5,015 nt of DNA, from the NCBI GenBank assembly GCA_017541565.1, contig JAFXYU010000156.1, positions 1 to 5,015 on the forward strand. Reading direction: 5' to 3'. Position numbers and translations under genes: made by a program. This DNA is from a bacterium (lineage in GTDB: Bacteria > Cyanobacteriota > Vampirovibrionia > Gastranaerophilales > Gastranaerophilaceae). A model generated the notes under the pieces. The model made no database searches. It had not been told where the DNA came from and worked only from the letters and a program-made list of their open reading frames with translations. Shown here in pieces: positions 1-5,015 of the stretch; within the stretch, counting starts at the first letter, position 1, and the number at the start of each line of letters is the position of its first letter.

Positions 1-1532
1 GCCTCAACTACAGCATCTTTTTTATTATTTGTTCCGAATTGAGCAATAAGTTTGTCATTCTTGAACGTTATAATAATTCCGTCAGGTGCAATCTTAACCG
101 GAGTCGCAAGGTTAAGCATTGCTTTTGTCGCAGGACTTTTTACATTACTCAACAAAGTTTCCCAAAGTGTTCTGATATCATTACCTGATGGTTTTTTCGC
201 CATCGGAGGCGGAGTAAATTCAACATCGTTGCTTTGTTCTTTTTCTTGCTTAACAACTGGATTAGAAACCGTTTCCGTTTTTACTGTTTCTTCTTTCTTT
301 ATCGGATTTGATTTTACTGTTTCCGTCATATACGGCTTGTTTACGGTTTGCGGAATCCTTGTAGTTGCGTGGATTCCACCGCTTTCAAGAGCCTCAATAC
401 GTTTTTGCAAATCCAAAAGTTTAGAATTTTCAGTCATATTGGCTAAATCCACCATACCGACTTCAAGCCACAAATGCTGATTTGATGCCATCTTTACTTC
501 TTTAATATAATATGTAACTCTCTCAATCAAAAAGACAATTTGATGAGTTTCCAACAAATCTTTTTGTTTATTAAGTTCTTCAATCTGCGGAGCGTTTAAT
601 CCCGTTAACTCCTGCAAAAGCGACGCTTGACAATTTTTTACAATTAAAAGATTTTTAAAATACTCGGACAAGTTTGTTAGAATCTGAAGCGGTTCATTTC
701 CGGAATTATAAATATCATTCAGAATTTCAATTGCTTCATTCGGAGATGAAGAAATTATTTTTTCGCTCAATTTATTAAGAACATCAAATGAAACTCTGCC
801 GAGGATTGAGTTTACATCGTCAGATGTCACTTCTTTTGTTACTCCGAGCAAACTCAATTGATCTAAAAGCGAAATACTGTCACGCATACCGCCTGCGGAA
901 TTTTTCGCAATTGTAAAAAGAGCATCATCCGTAATATTTATTTTTTCATTGTCTGCAATATACCTTAGATGCTTAACGATATCGTCTGTTGTAATTCTTC
1001 TGAAATCAAACCTCTGACAACGGCTTTTTATCGTATCAAGAACTTTATGAACCTCTGTTGTAGCAAGAATAAATATTACATTTTCCGGCGGTTCTTCTAA
1101 TGTTTTTAAAAGTGCATTAAATGCGTGATTTGTCAGCATGTGAACTTCGTCTATAATATAGATTTTATACTTTCCGTGTACCGGAACATATTGAATTTTC
1201 TCTAATATATTCTGTGCATCTTCTACTTTTCTGTTGCTTGCCGCATCGATTTCTATTACATCAATCGGAATGGTATTTGTAATATCTTTACAACTTTCAC
1301 ACTCACCGCAAGGATGAACTGTAGGGCCGTTTTTGCAATTAAGAGATTTTGCCAAAATTCTCGCCGTAGAAGTTTTACCGGTTCCTCTCGGACCGGTAAA
1401 AAGATATGCGTGCGCAATCTTACCCAACTCAATAGCATTTGTCAGAGTCTTTTTTATATGCTCCTGACCGACAAGTGTATCAAGTGTCTGCGGACGATAT
1501 TTCCTATAAAGCGGTATATAATTTTCACCCAT
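1..1532 (-). CDS. dnaX: DNA polymerase III subunit gamma/tau (clamp loader ATPase), 3'-truncated by window edge
   Basis: DnaX is the AAA+ motor subunit of the clamp loader, which loads the beta sliding clamp on primed DNA in the cytoplasm. The first 510 residues are visible; the gene continues past position 1. It opens with the family signature LYRKYRP (8-14). Walker A is GPRGTGKT (47-54), uninterrupted by the intein found here in some cyanobacterial DnaX. A four-Cys zinc module follows (C66, C75, C78, C81). Walker B is IIDEVH (126-131), sensor 1 is ATTE (157-160), the arginine-finger motif SRC is at 170-172, and sensor 2 is GGMRDS (214-219). Residues about 245-365 fit the helical collar domain, about 370-445 are a Lys/Glu/Pro/Thr-rich linker, and a folded C-terminal region begins near 450. 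ATG at 1532 is chosen because it sits just before the conserved N-terminus; no strong Shine-Dalgarno precedes it, which may mean coupling to the gene 24 nt upstream. Identification is very secure; only the 3' end is unknown. Confidence 0.98.
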   Translation of the reverse strand, partial: MGENYIPLYRKYRPQTLDTLVGQEHIKKTLTNAIELGKIAHAYLFTGPRGTGKTSTARILAKSLNCKNGPTVHPCGECESCKDITNTIPIDVIEIDAASNRKVEDAQNILEKIQYVPVHGKYKIYIIDEVHMLTNHAFNALLKTLEEPPENVIFILATTEVHKVLDTIKSRCQRFDFRRITTDDIVKHLRYIADNEKINITDDALFTIAKNSAGGMRDSISLLDQLSLLGVTKEVTSDDVNSILGRVSFDVLNKLSEKIISSSPNEAIEILNDIYNSGNEPLQILTNLSEYFKNLLIVKNCQASLLQELTGLNAPQIEELNKQKDLLETHQIVFLIERVTYYIKEVKMASNQHLWLEVGMVDLANMTENSKLLDLQKRIEALESGGIHATTRIPQTVNKPYMTETVKSNPIKKEETVKTETVSNPVVKQEKEQSNDVEFTPPPMAKKPSGNDIRTLWETLLSNVKSPATKAMLNLATPVKIAPDGIIITFKNDKLIAQFGTNNKKDAVVE

Positions 1533-1556
1533 AAAACAAGTTTAGCATAAAAACTT

Positions 1557-1817
1557 TTATTGTTCAGAGTTTTTTTCAACAGGCACGTTCTCTGTTTTAT
1601 CGGGAAGTACATCCTCTTTAAACATACGCAGTATATTTGAAAAAGACGGTGTTATATCATCATCCGTATCTCTTTGGCTCGCTTGATTTTCATACCTAAA
1701 CTGCCCAAAATCAAAATGTTTGGCAGGTTGTTTACTCAAATCCAGATAAACCTCATCCTCTTCGGCATAGACAGCCGAACAAAATATCAAAAGAATAAAC
1801 ACAAAAATCTTTTTCAT
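1557..1817 (-). CDS. Small secreted acidic protein of unknown function
   Basis: This 86-residue protein is not recognised. It begins MKK followed by a hydrophobic stretch (IFVFILLIF, 4-12) and a good signal peptidase I site, SAVYA before EEDE, with cleavage expected after residue 18. C13 is not in a lipobox, so a lipoprotein is unlikely. The mature part is about 68 residues, has 17 acidic against 8 basic residues, and contains a DTDDD patch; it is probably periplasmic and partly disordered. I chose ATG at 1817 rather than the in-frame GTG at 1823: the purine-rich AGAAGG lies 5 nt before the ATG but abuts and overlaps the GTG. The gene starts 9 nt after the TolC stop and ends 24 nt before dnaX. 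The signal peptide, ribosome site and tight spacing make it likely to be real. A role with the upstream TolC protein is inference from position and compartment only. Confidence 0.8.
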   Translation of the reverse strand: MKKIFVFILLIFCSAVYAEEDEVYLDLSKQPAKHFDFGQFRYENQASQRDTDDDITPSFSNILRMFKEDVLPDKTENVPVEKNSEQ

Positions 1818-1822
1818 AAACA

Positions 1823-1828
1823 CCTTCT
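1823..1828 (-). promoter_or_regulatory. Shine-Dalgarno site of the small secreted protein, overlapping the TolC stop codon
   Basis: AGAAGG on the minus strand is followed by a 5-nt spacer (TGTTT) and ATG at 1817. It shares two bases with the TAG stop of the TolC gene (1829-1827), so ribosomes finishing TolC would end directly on it. This is the strongest ribosome site in the window and it decides the start of the small gene. Confidence 0.75.
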
Positions 1829-3320
1829 AAAGATTGTCTTTTCCTTTTCGCCTTTTCTTGACCTTAGGCTCTTTTTCATTACATCCGAGCGCTTCGTTCA
1901 AATGCTCAATAAGTTCATCCGAATGCTTTAACACAGCGTGCTGACTCTTGTGGTGAATATCAACCAAATGATAGTGCAAAGCCTCTTCAACCTGAATCAG
2001 CGATTGATTATAAAAATGCAAACTCTTAATATAATTTTGCATTGCCGTTATATAATCTTTTCTTGCATCCTGAAGTGCTACATAGTTCAGACTTCCGTCT
2101 TTATATAGTTTTTCAACTACGTTGATATTTTCTAAAGCCTGTTTTGCGGTTGCTTGGGCATAAGGAACGTCCTCCGCAGCAAAATCAAGGTTATTAAACG
2201 CTCTTTGAACTTCGTATGATAAATCTTTTTTGAAAAGTGCAATTTCGTTATCCGCTAAATTTAATTGAGCATCAGCACCCTTTATTGAATGTTTCAAATC
2301 CATCAGATTAATTTCTGTTGACAAATTTACACCGACCGCAAGGCTGTTATTCGACATCTCAGTAGAATTATTGTACCCATAACCTACATTTGCGGATAAT
2401 TCCGGAAGATACTTTCTTTTTACAAACTTCAAAGCCTGCTCCATGGCATCTCTTGTCGATTCTAAAACTCTTAAATCAGGACTGCTCGCATAAGCGATTT
2501 CAAGTCTGTTCTCAACCGGAATATCAAAATTATGAGGAACAAATTCCGAAGGAATATATTGTTTTTCGTACCCAAAATCATGCTTATAATTGAATGTTTC
2601 CGTATTTAGAATATTATATGCCGGAGTATTATCAATAAACATTGCATTACTCAAATCGACTTTTGCATTTTTCAAAACCGTTTTTGCATAACATAATTCA
2701 AAACTTGCTTTACTCAACTGAACCTGTGCTGTCGTTTTATCAGGAGTACCTTTTGCCATTTTTAAATATTTTCTGCAAATTTTAACATTATCTTCAGCCA
2801 CATCAACTAAAGCCTGCGCTCTCAAAACCTCGTAATATTTTTCTTTTACATCAAACAAAGTCATACAAAGGCTGTCCATAAACTCGTATTCTGCACCGAT
2901 TTTATAAAACTCTTCCATTTTAATATTGGCTATCGATTTACCAAAATCCCATACTAATTGGTTTACTGCAACTCCGACATTCGGAAGTTCTCTGTAGTAG
3001 TGATTGATTCGATTTTTATTGTAATTATTTTCGTTATAATAACCTACCCCTGCACCAATTACGGGAAAGAATGCGGATTTTGCAATTCCGACATTGCTTT
3101 TTGCAACATCCAATTCATATTTTTTACGTTTAATTTTCGGACTGTTTCTGAAAGCAAGCGCAACACACTTTACTACATCCAAATCCGTTCCGTCCTTAAC
3201 TACGACCGTTTGGAACAGTTCAGAATGTTCTACATGCTCATCATGAGCCTGTGATACTATATTTCCGCTGCCAAGCATAGCAATACATAATGCGAGGCAA
3301 AGTGCAATCTTTTTCTTCAT
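1827..3320 (-). CDS. TolC-family outer-membrane efflux protein with His-rich ends
   Basis: TolC-family proteins form trimeric channels across the outer membrane and periplasm for efflux pumps or type I secretion. This 497-residue protein has a signal peptide (MKKK, hydrophobic core to about 18, likely cleavage after SQA at 25). It shows the internal duplication typical of the family: residues 59-94 (NSP, then AKSAFFPVIGAGVGY) match residues 279-316 (SSP, then KRKYLPELSANVGYGY). Long helical stretches fit the coiled-coil barrel, and the second repeat ends with the usual YKDGSLNYVALQDAR region (406-420). Unusual are a His cluster just after cleavage (H26, H29, H32), a C-terminal tail beyond the usual end with seven His in 449-473, and a final basic run KVKKRRKGK (486-494). 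The His clusters might bind metal or suit a metal-efflux role, but this is inference. No adaptor or pump gene is present, so the substrate is unknown. The start has no clear Shine-Dalgarno; it lies 12 nt after the kinase stop. Confidence 0.93.
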   Translation of the reverse strand: MKKKIALCLALCIAMLGSGNIVSQAHDEHVEHSELFQTVVVKDGTDLDVVKCVALAFRNSPKIKRKKYELDVAKSNVGIAKSAFFPVIGAGVGYYNENNYNKNRINHYYRELPNVGVAVNQLVWDFGKSIANIKMEEFYKIGAEYEFMDSLCMTLFDVKEKYYEVLRAQALVDVAEDNVKICRKYLKMAKGTPDKTTAQVQLSKASFELCYAKTVLKNAKVDLSNAMFIDNTPAYNILNTETFNYKHDFGYEKQYIPSEFVPHNFDIPVENRLEIAYASSPDLRVLESTRDAMEQALKFVKRKYLPELSANVGYGYNNSTEMSNNSLAVGVNLSTEINLMDLKHSIKGADAQLNLADNEIALFKKDLSYEVQRAFNNLDFAAEDVPYAQATAKQALENINVVEKLYKDGSLNYVALQDARKDYITAMQNYIKSLHFYNQSLIQVEEALHYHLVDIHHKSQHAVLKHSDELIEHLNEALGCNEKEPKVKKRRKGKDNL

Positions 3321-3326
3321 ACCGTT

Positions 3327-3332
3327 ATTATA
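3327..3332 (-). promoter_or_regulatory. Candidate extended -10 element before the TolC gene
   Basis: The minus strand reads TGATATAAT, a perfect extended -10 (TGn plus TATAAT), just upstream of the TolC ATG. A start about 7 nt downstream would fall at or next to the ATG, implying a nearly leaderless message, consistent with the lack of a Shine-Dalgarno. I see no good -35 at 17-bp spacing. The TGA of this motif is also the stop codon of the upstream kinase, and AT-rich DNA gives such matches by chance, so this is only a candidate. Confidence 0.3.
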
Positions 3333-4193
3333 TCACACACAAAAAACACTAACGGAATTTTTAAGAACCGAGATTTTAATATTCTCTTTCAAATTTTTCT
3401 TTTCACCGTCGATGTGACAAACAGACCAATTGTTTTCTATCTGCACTTCTTCACCCTTCAAATACTCGGCTCGAAAACTGTTTTTTCTTATATTTAAAAG
3501 AATCAGCAAAAACTCAAAAAAGAAAATAATCGGATTTGTCATTTTTAGGATAAAAATATCCATAAGTCCGTCATCAAGATTTGAATTATTCCCTACGGAA
3601 ACACAATTCTTATACATATTGGTAGCATTGGCAAATATAATACAGGAGGAGTTTATGGAATATTTTTTGCCGTCAATGGTAATATCATACTTTTTATTCT
3701 TCAATCTGAATCCGAATAAAATTCCCGCAATAAAATATGCAAAATACCCAAATTTGTTCTTTAAAGATTGAGGTGTTTTGCAAATTATATCAGAATCATA
3801 TCCAAAACCGCATCTTAGCGCGGAAAAGTTTTCGTTTACCGCTAAAACATCAACCTTTTTTACTTTTTGTTTTTCAATAATTCTGAGTATTCTGCCCAGC
3901 CGTGAAGACAATCCTAATTTTGCCGCAAGTAAATTTGCCGTTCCGCAAGGAATTATTCCGAGAACCTTCTCAGTATTAACAAGATACGGCAAGACCTTGT
4001 TAACGGTTCCGTCTCCGCCCATCGCAAAAATAGTGTCAAACGGCGCTACATCCAGTTCTTTAAGTTCATCAATATCAACGAACTTAAAATCCTTAGTGTA
4101 TTTCAAAACAAAAGAAATGACACTTTTTTTATACTTTATTGCCTGCTTTCTTCCTGCATTAAAGTTTGTTACTATTAGGATGCGTTTCATCAT
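3333..4193 (-). CDS. Diacylglycerol kinase family lipid kinase (YegS/DgkB-like)
   Basis: Enzymes of this family (DAGK catalytic domain) transfer the ATP gamma-phosphate to a lipid hydroxyl, typically diacylglycerol giving phosphatidic acid, at the cytoplasmic face of the membrane. The 286 residues match the usual size. Visible motifs in order: N-terminal strand with NFNAG (10-14, for the usual NPxxG), the nucleotide loop GGDGTVNKV (59-67), GIIPCGTANLLA (79-90), CGFGYDSDI (128-136), DDGLMDIF (207-214) and DGE (262-264). These cover the nucleotide-binding, metal-linked and catalytic elements of the two-domain fold. Hydrophobic stretches near 149-163 and 221-234 may contact the membrane. The start overlaps the PAP2 stop (ATGA); a second ATG at 4190 would give TGATG, and either implies translational coupling. 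The lipid substrate cannot be read from sequence: diacylglycerol recycling, glycolipid synthesis or another lipid alcohol are all possible. Confidence 0.93.
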   Translation of the reverse strand: MMKRILIVTNFNAGRKQAIKYKKSVISFVLKYTKDFKFVDIDELKELDVAPFDTIFAMGGDGTVNKVLPYLVNTEKVLGIIPCGTANLLAAKLGLSSRLGRILRIIEKQKVKKVDVLAVNENFSALRCGFGYDSDIICKTPQSLKNKFGYFAYFIAGILFGFRLKNKKYDITIDGKKYSINSSCIIFANATNMYKNCVSVGNNSNLDDGLMDIFILKMTNPIIFFFEFLLILLNIRKNSFRAEYLKGEEVQIENNWSVCHIDGEKKNLKENIKISVLKNSVSVFCV

Positions 4194-4783
4194 ATTCGTA
4201 TTTTAGAATAAATCATTATTAAAATAAAGCCTAACAAATATCCGCCAATAACATCTGTCGGATAATGAACACCAATCCACACTCTTGATAAGCCAACAAA
4301 CAGTATCCACAGCACTGCAAACAAAATACCCATATATTTTAAATATTTGTTTTCACAATATTTGCAAAGAAAATATATCACCAAACCCCATACCGTAAAA
4401 GTAACCACACTGTGGGTTGAAACATAGCTGAAACTGTGAGGATGGACTGCTATCTGCAAATCGACAGGCGGTCTTGGTCTCTGAAAAATCGGTTTTAATA
4501 TAAATTTACTAGTATAGGCAATTAACGGCACTACAGTCATCGCAATTGCAGGAGCAAAGTTTTTTACCTTCAAACCCCATACATATGACAAAAATATGGG
4601 AATAAAAACCATAATCCAGTAAAGTATACAATCTGCAAGTAACGGAATTGCTACAGGAAGAATGTTTAAAAGTCCCTGCACAAAAATTATAACAGACTTG
4701 TCCCATTCTGTTATAACAGGACAAGTCTTAATTGAAATTGTATATAAAATAAATATTATTACTAATGCAATTAGTTTTTTCAT
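4190..4783 (-). CDS. PAP2-family membrane phosphatase with altered motif 2
   Basis: PAP2 enzymes remove phosphate from membrane lipids such as phosphatidic acid, phosphatidylglycerol phosphate or undecaprenyl pyrophosphate, usually at the periplasmic face. This 197-residue protein has about six hydrophobic segments (roughly 4-18, 32-50, 52-72, 77-95, 125-141, 149-168, with a further one at 178-193). Motif 1 is intact as K97-x6-R104-P105. Motif 3 is intact: S166 R167, G171, H173 (the phosphate-accepting His) and D177. Motif 2, normally PSGH, reads VSTH (121-124): the catalytic His is kept but Pro and Gly are replaced. Other PAP2 subfamilies vary here, so activity is likely but not certain. ATG at 4783 begins MKK plus a hydrophobic helix; no well-spaced Shine-Dalgarno is seen (AGAGG lies about 16 nt upstream). 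The stop overlaps the lipid kinase start by 4 nt, pairing a lipid phosphatase with a lipid kinase. Which lipid it acts on is unknown. Confidence 0.93.
   Translation of the reverse strand: MKKLIALVIIFILYTISIKTCPVITEWDKSVIIFVQGLLNILPVAIPLLADCILYWIMVFIPIFLSYVWGLKVKNFAPAIAMTVVPLIAYTSKFILKPIFQRPRPPVDLQIAVHPHSFSYVSTHSVVTFTVWGLVIYFLCKYCENKYLKYMGILFAVLWILFVGLSRVWIGVHYPTDVIGGYLLGFILIMIYSKIRI
4687..4728 (-). repeat. Inverted/direct repeat cluster inside the PAP2 gene
   Basis: A perfect 10-bp inverted repeat, AGACTTGTCC (4694-4703) and GGACAAGTCT (4719-4728), flanks a 15-nt loop. Within it lies the perfect 12-bp palindrome CTGTTATAACAG (4708-4719). The 9-mer TTATAACAG also occurs as a direct repeat at 4687-4695 and 4711-4719, so the CTGTTATAA motif is present three times in 42 bp. 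The cluster spans PAP2 codons about 19-33. The mRNA could fold into a stem here. Whether it is functional is not known. Confidence 0.6.
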
Positions 4784-4799
4784 TTTAAGAAAATTAATA

Positions 4800-4831
4800 C
4801 CTCTTACTGCCTTATTGCCTTATGTTCTTAT
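4800..4831 (-). repeat. Four-unit 8-bp tandem repeat in the spacer before PAP2
   Basis: On the minus strand the units read ATAAGAAC, ATAAGGCA, ATAAGGCA and GTAAGAGG in exact 8-bp register; two are identical and all share TAAG. The array occupies about half of the 60-nt spacer between the Cys-rich gene and the PAP2 start. It may be a microsatellite-like tract or a binding array; the repeats carry purine runs but too far from the ATG to act as the ribosome site. I see no convincing promoter or terminator hairpin in this spacer. Confidence 0.55.
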
Positions 4832-4843
4832 TACCCTGAATTA

Positions 4844-5015
4844 TTAATGACATCCGCATCCGGCACATTCACCTGAGCATTTGTGTTCAGGTTTTACTGT
4901 TGAACAGAAATGATCACGGTCGACATAATATTCACCCTCCAACGGGAAAATTGTCATCCAGAGATTTTCTCTCCAATCTTTATCGAGGATTTCCTTCACT
5001 TCTGACGAATACTTA
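4844..5015 (-). CDS. C-terminal end of an unrecognised protein with Cys-rich tail (5'-truncated by window edge)
   Basis: An open frame enters from beyond position 5015 and ends at TAA (4846-4844), giving the last 56 residues of a protein. The first part is ordinary mixed sequence (ending near DKDWRENLW and FPLEGEYYVDRD). The last 20 residues are dense in Cys: C37, C46, C50, C53, C55 and a terminal H56 (numbering of the visible part), with the end reading CSGECAGCGCH. Such spacing suggests binding of zinc, iron or another metal, or a disulfide knot, but no family is recognised and the N-terminus is missing. The frame was chosen because the others contain stops and because the Cys-rich end looks purposeful. 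It is on the same strand as the PAP2 gene, 60 nt upstream, and may be the previous gene in the same operon. Confidence 0.65.
   Translation of the reverse strand, partial: KYSSEVKEILDKDWRENLWMTIFPLEGEYYVDRDHFCSTVKPEHKCSGECAGCGCH

Noticed and set aside
52..480. 142-codon plus-strand open frame
   Set aside because: It lies wholly antisense to dnaX, where motifs on the minus strand are unmistakable; its Ser/Phe/Val-rich translation is typical of an antisense shadow.
1373..1401. Intrinsic terminator at the dnaX Walker A hairpin
   Set aside because: No run of U follows the stem on the coding strand, and it is inside an essential reading frame.
1449..1455. Exact A_AAA_AAG slippery heptamer in dnaX
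   Set aside because: It is in the right frame but at codons 26-28; a -1 shift stops after six codons, giving a peptide of about 34 residues, so it cannot make a gamma-type subunit. Probably chance from two Lys codons.
1818..1823. GTG at 1823 as start of the small secreted protein
   Set aside because: AGAAGG overlaps this codon, leaving no spacer; ATG at 1817 has a proper 5-nt spacing and gives a normal MKK signal peptide start.
3976..4003. 8-bp inverted repeat TTAACAAG / CTTGTTAA in the kinase gene
   Set aside because: Short arms with a 12-nt loop in AT-rich coding DNA; expected by chance and no U-run follows.
3778..4206. 142-codon plus-strand open frame
   Set aside because: Antisense to the lipid kinase, whose GGDGT and GTAN motifs are in the minus-strand frame; no family resemblance or ribosome site.
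4662..4847. 61-codon plus-strand open frame across the spacer and PAP2 start
   Set aside because: Antisense to PAP2 and the tandem repeat; no ribosome site or recognisable features.

Overview
The window is an AT-rich, gene-dense stretch of bacterial chromosome. All six supportable genes lie on the minus strand, so transcription runs from position 5015 down to 1. The standard code is used: TGA ends two genes and tryptophan is TGG. A TolC-family outer-membrane protein and a signal-peptide protein indicate a two-membrane envelope. The DnaX sequence and overall base use fit a gut Melainabacteria/Gastranaerophilales-like lineage, but this is an impression from sequence style only; other AT-rich diderms remain possible.

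Layout in transcription order: (1) the 3' end of an unrecognised gene with a Cys-rich C-terminus (5015-4844, entering from outside); (2) a 60-nt spacer holding a small 8-bp tandem repeat; (3) a PAP2-family membrane phosphatase (4783-4190), whose early codons contain a dense cluster of inverted and direct repeats; (4) a diacylglycerol-kinase-like lipid kinase (4193-3333), overlapping the phosphatase by 4 nt; (5) a TolC-like outer-membrane efflux protein with His-rich ends (3320-1827); (6) a small secreted acidic protein (1817-1557), apparently translationally coupled to TolC; (7) dnaX, the clamp-loader gamma/tau subunit (1532 to beyond position 1; 510 residues visible).

Gaps between genes are 60, -4, 12, 9 and 24 nt, so the set looks like one operon or a chain of overlapping transcription units. 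The first part concerns the envelope (lipid phosphorylation/dephosphorylation, outer-membrane export, a small secreted partner) and the last gene is replication. The lipid kinase and PAP2 phosphatase catalyse opposite kinds of chemistry and are probably co-translated. No adaptor or inner-membrane pump for the TolC protein is visible.

There is no tRNA, rRNA, CRISPR array, insertion sequence or clear intrinsic terminator, and no gene-free stretch over 300 bases. I see no convincing new multi-gene system. The points most worth checking are the repeat cluster inside the PAP2 gene, the altered PAP2 motif 2, the TolC/small-protein pair, and a possible frameshift site in dnaX.
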